DNA of 64,000 bases from Glaciihabitans tibetensis (GCF_003003265.1 NZ_PVTL01000010.1:1-64000), one strand, 5' to 3'. Shown: positions 32,497-40,432, counted from the first letter of the stretch. Numbers and translations: made by a program. Notes: generated by a model from the sequence alone, not told the origin.

Positions 32497-34212
32497 ATGG
32501 GATACATCGATTGGACGCTCCTCGCGAGCGACGGCGCGTCTGTCGAAGATTTCGTGGCGACCCTCCTGCGCCGCAAGTTTCCGAACGCTCTCCAAGTCAA
32601 TCCCTCACAAGGTGACAAAGGTATTGACGTTTACATGGAAACCAAAGACGGCCTCGTGGTTTGGCAGGTCAAGAAGTTCACTACTCCCTTAGTCCCGAGT
32701 CAATGGCGGCAGGTGGAGAAATCTTGGCGACGGTTTTGGAACGAGAAAGTCTCGGCAGGCGTGCCGATAGCTTCCTACACGCTGGTCACCCCCTGGACTC
32801 CAACGGAGGAACGCCGTTCGGAATTCGCTGTACTCACCGCGTCCGCTTCGTTCCCGACGCAGTGGGACGGTGACTCGTTCATCGTCGGTCTGGCGGACGA
32901 ATTCCCCGAGACGCTTGCACGTTTTAGGGCTGGCTCGAATGCTCTCGAGCAATTCGTAACTCAGAAATCCCTGCTGGCTTCGAGCCCAGTCGAAAGCGGG
33001 GACAGCGTCACCATGATGCGGGCCGTATCTATGCGCCAGGCAAACCTGAACGACTTAGCGGAGCTAGTCAGTGACAACTACCACATCGATACTGGAACGA
33101 TCACTTTGGCGGACGGTGCTGTGCCGGTCTTTGCCTCCGCGAGCGATGCGGCAGTCATGCATCGATACACCTCTCTTGGGAACAATCGATTCTCCTACGA
33201 AGCTGTCGTACCGCGGACGTCCCAGTCGCTCGACCTAGAGCCTCTTACGCTCAGTGTTTCGTTCAACGTCACCCCGGAAAGCCCGGAGTCTAAATCCGTT
33301 TCAGAGTGGAGCGAGTGGGGAATTCCATTTACCGACGTTCCCGCGAGCGTGAGGCAGACGGGAGGGCCGCTGCAAGATGACGCTGAGGTCGAATCGCTAC
33401 TCTCGTTCGTCGCAGCGAGCACACCGCGGATATTCCCTGAAGTCCGGTTCCAGGGCCTCAACGCAGCCGGGATCAATGGTGCATTGCTTGAGTTGACACC
33501 AACCCAAGTGACGAAAGGGATCACGACCAACTGGGTCCGCGTGCTCGCGCAATCGCCTTCGGGCTTACTCGGGTTGGAGATTCGATTGGGCGCTGAGTCT
33601 GTCAACGTCACGATGCGAGCCGACAAGGTTAGGGGAATGGATCCCAATGGGGTGCTCTCCGAGCTAGCCCAGATGGACAAAATCGCCGCGCTTGACTCGA
33701 TGGCCCTCTCGATAGACGGGGTCGGAGATGTGGCCAAGGGCGGACGGTTTGAAGTCCCGGAAGCGATGCGATTTATGGGAAGAGTGGCTGAGTGTCTTAG
33801 CCGCCTGCAGGCGAGCAGCAATGACACGTTCGTTATGCCCGATGGTGGTGTGACAATGGGCCAGCTTCGCGAGCTGGAAGCACTGGCGGACTTGTACGAC
33901 GGGAACGCGAGGACTGACACGTGGTCGAGTCTGTCGTTCGTTGCTACTTCGGACAACACAGACTTGGTGCAGCTTGTTGAGTCCGGCCACATGATGGTTG
34001 AAATCGTGACTCCGCACTTGACGCTGGGCGATTGCGAGTACGTGATTCACCGCCCCATGGTCCGCAGCCGTAAGGCGATGCAATTTGAGCAGATGCCCGA
34101 GGGTGGTTTTGTAGAAGGCGAAACCTACCGCGTGATCCCCCTAGAAGACAACACCATAGTGACTGCCGCAGTAGTGGATTGGACACGGGGTGATCCTTCG
34201 TTGCAGCAGTGA
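32497..34212 (+). CDS. Mrr-like PD-(D/E)xK nuclease with a large unknown C-terminal region
   Basis: 571 residues. The N-terminus is a restriction-endonuclease-like domain: VEDFVATLLRRKFPN (16-30), then GDKGIDVYME with Asp44, and VVWQVKKF with Q57-x-K59, giving the E...D...QxK core typical of Mrr-type nucleases. The remaining ~400 residues hold no domain I recognise; they are mixed alpha/beta with a central beta-rich part (LTLSVSFNVTPESPE). The frame is open from 32479, but the start MGYIDWTLL fits family N-termini better. Likely a type IV-like or sensor-coupled defence nuclease. First of four plus-strand genes with 90-150-bp gaps. Confidence 0.72.
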   Translation: MGYIDWTLLASDGASVEDFVATLLRRKFPNALQVNPSQGDKGIDVYMETKDGLVVWQVKKFTTPLVPSQWRQVEKSWRRFWNEKVSAGVPIASYTLVTPWTPTEERRSEFAVLTASASFPTQWDGDSFIVGLADEFPETLARFRAGSNALEQFVTQKSLLASSPVESGDSVTMMRAVSMRQANLNDLAELVSDNYHIDTGTITLADGAVPVFASASDAAVMHRYTSLGNNRFSYEAVVPRTSQSLDLEPLTLSVSFNVTPESPESKSVSEWSEWGIPFTDVPASVRQTGGPLQDDAEVESLLSFVAASTPRIFPEVRFQGLNAAGINGALLELTPTQVTKGITTNWVRVLAQSPSGLLGLEIRLGAESVNVTMRADKVRGMDPNGVLSELAQMDKIAALDSMALSIDGVGDVAKGGRFEVPEAMRFMGRVAECLSRLQASSNDTFVMPDGGVTMGQLRELEALADLYDGNARTDTWSSLSFVATSDNTDLVQLVESGHMMVEIVTPHLTLGDCEYVIHRPMVRSRKAMQFEQMPEGGFVEGETYRVIPLEDNTIVTAAVVDWTRGDPSLQQ

Positions 34213-34304
34213 AAGTTAAACCGCGACACAATGATTTATGCGGCGGCATCGACCTTCGAGCCCCGTAGCCAGTGAGTTGCCCTTTTGTGGCCTAACCTTG
34301 GCTC

Positions 34305-35267
34305 GTGAACGAAAGACCCCCCTCAGAAGCGGTGGTCGACGGAGAGCTAACCGGTTCCGGACAAATCATTCCGGCTCGGCACGCCTTCAACCAATCCGTT
34401 TGGCACTACACCGACGCAGCTGGACTCGCTGGGATCATTTCAGGAGGCGACGATCGCTCTGGCTGTCTATGGGCTACCGCCGCTACTATGCTCAACGATC
34501 CGGATGAACTCAAGTACGGAGTTGACCGAATCACGGCTTGGTTTGATGAGCAAGGCAACGCACTCTCTGGAAGCGCCGGGATCCATGTTGTGCTTCGCGC
34601 CGTTATCGCGGACCTCGCTGAGTGGATTCTTCTCAACCCGGCCTACGTGGTGTGCGCTTCGACTAACCGCGATTCTCTGGGGCAGTGGCGGGGCTATGCT
34701 GGCTCCGGCGGGTACGCGGTCGAATTAGACGCCGGCTACGAATATGCGATCAGCGGTAGGCCGGATCCCGATACCACCTTCTCTCTCGTTCCCACCTGGG
34801 TGAAGGTCGCCTATAAACGTGCCGATCAAGATGCCTTGATCCAGAGCGTCTTTGAGTACATTCTCGACGGGAAAACTGCGGTGGGCCGCCTTGCGGGGAC
34901 ATCCGACGCCCATTCGACTGAGATCCTCGTCCGAGCACTTCTTTCTGGCCTGGCTGCTGCACTGAAGCACCCGAGCTTCAGTGACGAGGCCGAGGTACGG
35001 CTAATCGCTTTTCTGCCGCACGGGTTGTCTCCCGAGTTCAGGGGAAGCGCCCGCGGCGTGATTCCGTATATCAAGCTAAGCACCGCGGTGTTTCCGAACC
35101 TCAGCCACCCCCTCCGGGCATTTCCGTTGCCGGTCAAAAGTGTTCGAATAGGCCCCCCGCGCGGCGAGGCAATGGATCAGCGAATTCGGGGCGTTCGCAT
35201 CCTTTTGGACTCAACCGGGCGTTCTGGCGTTCCCGTGAACCCGTCCGAGATTCCGTTTATTCCGTAG
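34305..35267 (+). CDS. DUF2971 family protein
   Basis: 320 residues, GTG start. The family pattern is visible: WHYTDAAGLAGIISGG, CLWATAATMLNDPDELKYG (about 55-73), VVCASTNRDSLGQWRGYAGSGGYAVELD (about 114-141), and EAEVRLIAF later. DUF2971 genes are frequently found in abortive-infection and other defence contexts, but no activity is established to my knowledge. Lies 92 bases after the nuclease gene on the same strand. Confidence 0.8.
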   Translation: MNERPPSEAVVDGELTGSGQIIPARHAFNQSVWHYTDAAGLAGIISGGDDRSGCLWATAATMLNDPDELKYGVDRITAWFDEQGNALSGSAGIHVVLRAVIADLAEWILLNPAYVVCASTNRDSLGQWRGYAGSGGYAVELDAGYEYAISGRPDPDTTFSLVPTWVKVAYKRADQDALIQSVFEYILDGKTAVGRLAGTSDAHSTEILVRALLSGLAAALKHPSFSDEAEVRLIAFLPHGLSPEFRGSARGVIPYIKLSTAVFPNLSHPLRAFPLPVKSVRIGPPRGEAMDQRIRGVRILLDSTGRSGVPVNPSEIPFIP

Positions 35268-35416
35268 CTTAGGGACTGGTGCGAACCCGTTTGGGAGTCA
35301 GCGAGGTTCCCGAACACAGCAATACCGCTGCGGTGTGATCCATCTGCTCCAGCGGGGATCTCATGCTTCCACCTGGCGGATCAGGGGTTGCGAGCTGCGT
35401 GTCCTACGGTTGAGAC
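35268..35416. other. Gap between DUF2971 and DUF4062 genes
   Basis: 149 bases without a gene. I see no strong hairpin. There is no SD of note before the DUF4062 ATG apart from weak GGTTGAG. Each cargo gene may have its own promoter. Confidence 0.3.
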
Positions 35417-36436
35417 ATGGATCGCAGACATCAAGTGTTTATCAGCTCAACGTTCATCGACCTGGAGGAAGAGCGCAAAGAGATAACACAGACGCTTCTT
35501 GAGATGGACTGTATCCCTTCCGGGATGGAGATGTTCCCCGCAGCGAACGATGACCAGTGGACTCTGATAAAACGTGTGATCGACGAATGCGACTACTACT
35601 TGATCGTTGTTGGTGGTAGGTATGGCAGTGTCTCGGAAGAGGGCATCAGCTACACAGAGCGCGAGTACGACTATGCAATCTCGAGGAAGATACCCGTAAT
35701 GGGTTTCGTCCCGAGTCACCCGGATGTGATCCCCCTGGGTAAGACGGATCGAAATGACGCTGCTGCTGCACGCCTGGAAGCGTTTAAGGTGAAAGTGCAG
35801 AGCCGCATGACGAAGGACTACAACGGTCCTCAAGACCTGGCGGGCAAAGTCGCTCGCTCGCTCTCGCAGCTACGTAAATCAAACCCACAGCCAGGCTGGG
35901 TTCGCGGAGATCAGGCGATGACACCTGAGACGCGTGCACGCATGGCTGAGCTTGAGGCCGAGGTAGAGCGCCTCAAGCGAATTCGTGCGGAAGAATCGGC
36001 CATTCCGTCTGCAACTGAGATAGACCCAAGTTTTCAGCACGGGACGGACACCGTGAAGTTATCGTGGACGTTTGATGGCGGTCCACGCCACGCTCGGAAA
36101 CGTGTTGAGGAGTCCACCGCATACAAGTGGGACGAGATTATCCAGGTAATTGGCCCGTTCATGATCGACGAGGCGGCCGAGGATTCTCTGCGATCGACGT
36201 TGAGTGCGCACATGTCGCGCCCGGTCTACCAGCGAAATACATCTTGGCCGACCATGCCTGACATCACCTTCAACATCACGGACAAGGCGTGGGGGGACGT
36301 AATCGTTCAACTGAGAGCATTGCGAATGATCGAAACTGGCGCCAAAAAACGCAGCACTACGATCAAGTCCGTTTACTGGAAGCTGACTCCAGCAGGAGAC
36401 GCGTACCTGGTCAACCTTCGAGCTGCCAGGCGGTAG
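35417..36436 (+). CDS. DUF4062 domain protein with coiled coil and C-terminal winged-helix-like region
   Basis: 339 residues. Residues 1-100 are a canonical DUF4062: VFISSTFIDLEEERKEI (7-23), IPSGMEMFPA, VIDECDYYLIVVGGRYGS (54-71), SYTEREYDYAISRKIPVMGF (78-97), a TIR-like fold with conserved Glu81. Residues 168-195 form a short coiled coil (RARMAELEAEVERLKRIRAEE). The last 100 residues (DVIVQLRALRMIETG, VYWKLTPAGDAYL) look like a winged helix. It lies 128 bases upstream of the SIR2 gene on the same strand, which suggests a functional pair. Confidence 0.82.
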   Translation: MDRRHQVFISSTFIDLEEERKEITQTLLEMDCIPSGMEMFPAANDDQWTLIKRVIDECDYYLIVVGGRYGSVSEEGISYTEREYDYAISRKIPVMGFVPSHPDVIPLGKTDRNDAAAARLEAFKVKVQSRMTKDYNGPQDLAGKVARSLSQLRKSNPQPGWVRGDQAMTPETRARMAELEAEVERLKRIRAEESAIPSATEIDPSFQHGTDTVKLSWTFDGGPRHARKRVEESTAYKWDEIIQVIGPFMIDEAAEDSLRSTLSAHMSRPVYQRNTSWPTMPDITFNITDKAWGDVIVQLRALRMIETGAKKRSTTIKSVYWKLTPAGDAYLVNLRAARR

Positions 36437-36564
36437 TCGATGAGCCAGCCACTAAGTCGGATGAGTATCGAATTGTTTCCCCAACCGTGAACCGTTTCCG
36501 CGACGATTGAACACATGATCCGGCACGGACTCTACGCTCTGTCCAGATCTGTCATGATCGGCAC

Positions 36565-38145
36565 ATGACCTTCGAGGAATCGTTACTCAATCATCTCTCA
36601 GGATTCGAAACCGCACCACTTCTGTTCGTCGGCAGCGGGATGTCACGGCGTTTTCTAGGCACAGATGACTGGGAGGGTCTCCTCAAGCGATTCGCCGATC
36701 TGACCGGGCAGCCCTACGCACGATACAAAGCGAACGCGGATGGGGACGCGGCGCGGGTCGCGTCGGATATTGCCGAGAAGTTCCGTGACGTGTGGTGGGA
36801 GGACGCCGCCTTCGAAGAATCTCGAAAGGAACACCCTTCGCCTTCGAGCAGGGAAGCGCCGCTCAAGATTGAGGTCGCAAAGCATTTTCTTCACTCGACC
36901 GATGACCTTCCAACTACCGGCGCTCTCCGTGACGAACTCGACCTACTCAAGAGAGCGGTCATAGAGGGCGCAATCACGACAAATTATGACCTTCTTTTGG
37001 AGACCATCTTCGACGGTTTCGAGGTATACGTCGGGCAGAACGAACTGCTGTTCAATAACCCTCAAGGCGTAGGCGAGATCTACAAGATTCATGGAAGCGC
37101 ACGGCGTCCGGAGAGCATAGTGCTCACTGCGGGCGACTACGAATCGTTCAACGATAAGAACCAATATCTTGCGGCAAAGTTGCTGACGTTGTTTGTTGAA
37201 CACCCCATCGTGTTCCTGGGGTATTCGTTGTCAGATCCCAACATCCAAGAGATCCTCCGCAACATCGCCACGATCCTAACCGTGGAAAATCTGCATAAGT
37301 TGCAGGACAGACTCATCTTCATTCAGTGGTCGCCAGACCCTGTGGAGAGCTTTCTCAATAGGACTTTCATTAGCGTGGAAGGTGTAACAATCCCGATTCA
37401 ATCCGCGACTGTAAACGAGTTCGTGCCCACGTTCTCCGCCATGGCTCGACTTCGGCGTCGTATAAATCCGCGCATTCTGCGTCGCGTGAAGGAGCAGGTC
37501 TACGACCTTGTCTCGACAAGCGAATCTCAAGGGTCGCTGTTCGTGCGAGATATAGATGCGGACGTCGATCCCGCAACCGTAGAAATCGTTATAGGTGTTG
37601 GCATCCGGGAACAGCTCGCCTTGCAGGGCGTTGTTGGCTGGACCCGATCATCGGTCCTACGGCATGTCCTGGTCCAGGACGTCGGAGACAACCAGGAGGC
37701 CATGGAAGTCGTTTGTTGCGAGGTGTTGCCGCAGTATCTTTCGGGAACTACGAACACACCGGTGTTTTACTACTTGGGCGCAGCTGGGCGTCTCTCCCCA
37801 GAGCGCGAGGTTTCGAACGAAGCTGAGTTGCATGAGCGCGTCAAATCACGCGCGGCAAAGGGTTACAAGGCGGTGCGCCCGACCAAAGTGGCGACGCGAA
37901 AGCTAGGGGAGACGATTGCCTCCTACGGGAACTTCAAAGAATTGGCCGAAAAGGAAGACAAGTCAATCGCTCTGCAAGCGCTCCAGTTCGTAGACATGAC
38001 CAATTTGGACCTCGAACACCTTCGTAACTACTTGCTCGAAGCATTCGAAGAGACCGCCCCGGGTAAGCCGACTACCGCGTGGGCAAAGGCAGTTTGCATC
38101 TATGACGCGGCAGCCTTCGGACCGCTGAAACAACCTGCCGCGTGA
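36565..38145 (+). CDS. SIR2-domain NADase-like defence protein
   Basis: 526 residues. SIR2 core: LLFVGSGMSRRF (19-30, NAD-binding GxGxS), TTNYD (138-142, catalytic-type Asn/Asp), KIHGS (174-178, catalytic His176) and VFLGYSLSDPNI (216-227). This divergent form, lacking the zinc cysteines of deacetylases, is the type that degrades NAD in anti-phage systems such as Thoeris ThsA and DSR proteins. The C-terminal half (about 290-526: IVIGVGIREQLALQGVVGW, TPVFYYLGAAG) is unfamiliar and may sense a signal. It ends three bases from a convergent small gene. Confidence 0.88.
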   Translation: MTFEESLLNHLSGFETAPLLFVGSGMSRRFLGTDDWEGLLKRFADLTGQPYARYKANADGDAARVASDIAEKFRDVWWEDAAFEESRKEHPSPSSREAPLKIEVAKHFLHSTDDLPTTGALRDELDLLKRAVIEGAITTNYDLLLETIFDGFEVYVGQNELLFNNPQGVGEIYKIHGSARRPESIVLTAGDYESFNDKNQYLAAKLLTLFVEHPIVFLGYSLSDPNIQEILRNIATILTVENLHKLQDRLIFIQWSPDPVESFLNRTFISVEGVTIPIQSATVNEFVPTFSAMARLRRRINPRILRRVKEQVYDLVSTSESQGSLFVRDIDADVDPATVEIVIGVGIREQLALQGVVGWTRSSVLRHVLVQDVGDNQEAMEVVCCEVLPQYLSGTTNTPVFYYLGAAGRLSPEREVSNEAELHERVKSRAAKGYKAVRPTKVATRKLGETIASYGNFKELAEKEDKSIALQALQFVDMTNLDLEHLRNYLLEAFEETAPGKPTTAWAKAVCIYDAAAFGPLKQPAA

Positions 38146-38147
38146 CG

Positions 38148-38405
38148 TTACTGTGACGGAATCTCGCGCCGCTTCGACTTTGGAACGAACGCCCGCCCCT
38201 CGGCGACGCACAAGCGCACCTCCAGTTCGTCTCGACGCGAGATGTAATGGCGAATGTCGCGGTCGTAGTTTTCGTCGTAGTCAGCCATGAGACTTCCAAA
38301 GAGATCTCCGTTTTCGAGATTCTCCACAAATGCCTCCGCTGCCTGACGCTTGCGGGTTCCGGCAAGACTTTTAAAACCGGCTGCGGTCTCGTTCTTCTGG
38401 TCCAT
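38148..38405 (-). CDS. Small charged protein of unknown function (85 aa)
   Basis: Short protein with acidic and basic segments: RKRQAAEAFVENLENGDLFG, then DENYDRDIRHYISRRDELEVRLC. The ATG at 38405 has GAGAGG nine bases upstream, which supports a real gene. It is tail-to-tail with the SIR2 gene. No recognised domain; predicted mostly helical. It could be an antagonist or regulator of the SIR2 protein but nothing shows that. Confidence 0.6.
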   Translation of the reverse strand: MDQKNETAAGFKSLAGTRKRQAAEAFVENLENGDLFGSLMADYDENYDRDIRHYISRRDELEVRLCVAEGRAFVPKSKRREIPSQ

Positions 38406-38537
38406 GTTCGATGACCTCTCGTTAGTGTCGAGCAGCCGCGATATGCGGCATGCGGGAACACTGTAGGGGTGTTCGCGAGCTGTCTTTAAGATTTCGGCGC
38501 TCTGAGCACCCCCAGTTCGGGGAACTCTCGATCGAGC

Positions 38538-38878
38538 CTAGGACTTGCTGAGTTTCCGGATTGACATGATCGTGGATGTCGCGTGGGTGGTATTTCCGTA
38601 AAGATATGAACTGTCTCGCACTGTCAGGATGCCGCGTGACCCGACGACCCACGGAAGCCTCAGGTAGACCACCTTGAACCTGCCGTCGTACGTTGCGGTG
38701 CCCGCATCGGGCGCCGGTTCTCTGCGCCAGATGCGGTGCCCGCATCGGGCGCCGGTTCTCTGCGCCAGCGAACGGCGTGCTCTGACACCTCGATTGTGTG
38801 GACCGAACCACTTTCGCAAACAACTTCGTATAGGCCGACTACACCGGTGAGCTGTTCGAGCTGGGCAGAGTCAGTCAT
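38538..38878 (-). pseudogene. Small ORF frameshifted by a 38-bp tandem duplication
   Basis: The ATG at 38878 with AGGAG upstream opens a protein starting MTDSAQLEQLTGVVGLYEVV. At residue about 49 it enters two tandem copies of a 37-bp sequence (period 38 bp), which shifts the frame. Removing one 38-bp unit restores one continuous frame of exactly 101 codons ending at 38538 (tail ATSTIMSIRKLSKS). As written, the frame from the ATG runs instead to a stop at 38660, giving 72 residues with an unrelated tail. It may be a dead gene or a slippage-controlled one. Function unknown; the intact protein would be beta-rich. Confidence 0.75.
38694..38768. repeat. 38-bp tandem duplication
   Basis: Two identical 37-bp copies (38694-38730 and 38732-38768) separated by one base, so the period is 38. 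Not a multiple of three, and it lies inside the small ORF at 38538-38878. The unit itself contains CGGTGCCCGCATCGGGCGCCG, which has inner symmetry that could promote slippage. Confidence 0.95.
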
Positions 38879-38890
38879 TCCAGCTGACTC

Positions 38891-39139
38891 CTACCGGGAT
38901 CTCGGAGCGGACAGGGGTGGCAGCGAACGAATGGCGATTGCCAGTTCCTGGGAAATCGCCTCAGCAACCATGCTCGCTGGGACGTCCCCCACGCCTGGGT
39001 GGCCGATCGCTGATACAGCTTTCCGCGCCTCCTTAGCAATAAAAGCTCGTGTGCCAGGATCTTCAACCCCTTCAAGGAAGAGGGAGCAGCGTTGTATCCG
39101 GTCTAGGCACTCTCGGGCCTTCGGTCTTAAGTCAGTCAT
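38891..39139 (-). CDS. Small protein of unknown function (82 aa)
   Basis: Begins MTDLRPKARECLDRIQRCS; helical, no membrane segment (ARKAVSAIGHPGVGD, MVAEAISQELAIAIRS). It ends 12 bases before the start of the frameshifted ORF, so the two formed a small operon. SD is weak. The coding frame rests on length and composition alone. Confidence 0.5.
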   Translation of the reverse strand: MTDLRPKARECLDRIQRCSLFLEGVEDPGTRAFIAKEARKAVSAIGHPGVGDVPASMVAEAISQELAIAIRSLPPLSAPRSR

Positions 39140-39340
39140 GAAACGACGCTATCCGGCAGGGACGATGCGTTCAAGAAGTCACGGCAAACTGCCCCAGTAG
39201 ACTAGAACGCTGCTTTCAGCGGCCTTCCCGCGACGTCCCCCAGACGTCCCCGTAGATAAATGACGCGTGACTGCCACCGCGACATCACGCGCTTCCTGCA
39301 ACTACTGCAATCAGCGAAATGCGCAATTCTCCGCGATCAG
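39140..39340. other. Gene-free right end of the island
   Basis: 201 bases between the last small ORF and attR, the place where an integrase gene would usually be. On the minus strand, a 40-odd-codon open stretch ends at 39203, but it has no recognisable recombinase motif. The paired ACGTCCCC sites (39233-39251) are the only clear structure. Confidence 0.5.
39233..39251. promoter_or_regulatory. Paired ACGTCCCC sites near attR (candidate recombinase arm sites)
   Basis: ACGTCCCC at 39233-39240 and 39244-39251, 11 bp apart, same orientation as the GCGTCCCC pair near attL. The pair lies 90-108 bp inside attR. Confidence 0.5.
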
Positions 39341-39390
39341 TCTCACTCGTAATGAGAAGGTCGTCAGTTCGATTCTGACAGGCGGCTCCA
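39341..39390 (+). repeat. attR: 50-bp copy of the tRNA-Thr 3' half
   Basis: Identical to 30161-30210, but there is no acceptor 5' strand or D arm upstream (the preceding bases are CCGCGATCAG), so it is a tRNA fragment and not a working tRNA gene. It marks the right boundary of the island. Confidence 0.95.
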
Positions 39391-39598
39391 TCAGCAAGTC
39401 TCGATCAGGTTCATGATCGAGCCACCAGCACCCCGCAATCGGAGCGGTATCGTCGCGTTTGCAAGCCAGCGGTGTGCGACTCGACTGACCACCTGTCGTC
39501 GCGAGCCTCGGAAAGTGCCAACGTCACGGCCCTCGCGCGACCGCTCAAGAATGGGTGTACAGTTCGGGCGACTCCACGACCCGGCAAGAAGGACGACA
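39391..39598. promoter_or_regulatory. Region between attR and the sugar-catabolic genes
   Basis: 208 bases without a gene; the frame of the TIM-barrel gene is open across it but the encoded residues are Arg/Pro-rich and unlike the family. AAGAAGGAC at its end is the SD of that gene. A promoter should be here; I cannot place hexamers with confidence. Confidence 0.4.
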
Positions 39599-40432
39599 AT
39601 GGCGATCAATTTCGGCGCTCGCGGGCACGATGTGACGTGGGCTAAAACTCCCGAAGAGTTGGCGCGTGGACTGTCGGAATATGGTGTGCACAACGTGCAA
39701 CTTGCCCTGCGCAGGTCCTTCCCGCAGTTCGGCGGCGAACGTGCGCTGAACCCCGGCCTGGGGAGCTACTTCCGCCGCGTGATGGCCGAGCGGGACGTGA
39801 ACATCGCGGTGCTGGGATGCTACGACAACATCATTCACCCGGACGGCGATCGCCGAGAATCCATCCTGCAGACGTTCGAGGCCTACCTCCGTAACGCCCG
39901 GCACTTCGGTGCCGCGATCGTGGCGACCGAGACCGGGAGTGTTAATCGGGAGGGGTTTGCGTACACTCGGGCCAACTTCACCGATGAGGCGTACGACCAG
40001 GCCAGCGCGGTGATTCGCCGGCTCGCTGAATTCGGCGAGCGCGTGGGCACCATCGTGGGCATCGAGCCGGGCATCAACCACCCGATCTACAATCTTGACC
40101 GCGTCGAGCAGATCCTCGCCGACATCGACTCGCCGTTTCTCGGCATTGTGTTCGATGCCACGGCGTTGCTCGACCCGAACGAACCGACCGATCTGGCGGC
40201 GCTGACAGCTGACGCGTTCGAGAGATTCGGCGGGCGCATCGTCGCTGCGCACATCGACGACTATCGCCTTATCGACGGCCGCGTCATCCGCTGCGACATC
40301 GACGACGGCCAGCTTCCCGTCGCCCAGATCCTGCAGACGATCAACGAGAGCGCGCCTCATCTCGCCGTCATCATGGAAGAAACTGTGGATGAGGCGATCG
40401 CCCGGGCGGTCAACCGCTACGAGGACGCCTAA
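39599..40432 (+). CDS. Sugar phosphate isomerase/epimerase-type TIM barrel
   Basis: 277 residues, AP-endonuclease-2/xylose-isomerase-like family. Metal-ligand positions are visible in order: E in VATETGSVN, E in GIEPGINHP, D in FDATALLDP, H/D in AAHIDDYRL and E in MEETVDEA. Members act as isomerases, epimerases or dehydratases on keto-sugars. The ATG follows AAGGAC; residues before it in the open frame are not family-like. It converges with the AraC gene and overlaps it by 23 bp. Context suggests a step in uronate or rare-sugar catabolism. Confidence 0.82.
   Translation: MAINFGARGHDVTWAKTPEELARGLSEYGVHNVQLALRRSFPQFGGERALNPGLGSYFRRVMAERDVNIAVLGCYDNIIHPDGDRRESILQTFEAYLRNARHFGAAIVATETGSVNREGFAYTRANFTDEAYDQASAVIRRLAEFGERVGTIVGIEPGINHPIYNLDRVEQILADIDSPFLGIVFDATALLDPNEPTDLAALTADAFERFGGRIVAAHIDDYRLIDGRVIRCDIDDGQLPVAQILQTINESAPHLAVIMEETVDEAIARAVNRYEDA

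Larger units (their letters stand above)
30211..39390. mobile_element. Integrase-less genomic island at tRNA-Thr, defence-like cargo
   Basis: A 9,180-bp segment lies between an intact tRNA-Thr and a 50-bp copy of its 3' half, the signature of site-specific tRNA integration in the anticodon-loop region. Its genes are visibly less GC-rich than both flanks and unrelated to them. Cargo in order: YfbU-RHH, TIR/DUF4062-like, Mrr-like nuclease, DUF2971, DUF4062, SIR2, and three small ORFs. I find no tyrosine or serine recombinase, excisionase, relaxase or replication gene in any frame. It may have lost its integrase or be mobilised in trans. Confidence 0.88.

Noticed and set aside
38736-39200. 154-codon plus-strand ORF
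   Set aside because: Opposite to two small minus-strand ORFs with better start signals; Ser/Arg-rich with no recognisable pattern, and it runs through the 38-bp duplication.
39203-39340. Integrase C-terminal remnant on the minus strand
   Set aside because: An open stretch of about 40 codons exists, but no catalytic Arg/His/Tyr pattern can be recognised, so calling it integrase would be guesswork.
39341-39390. Second tRNA-Thr gene
   Set aside because: Only the 3' half is present; no acceptor 5' strand or D arm. It is the attR copy.
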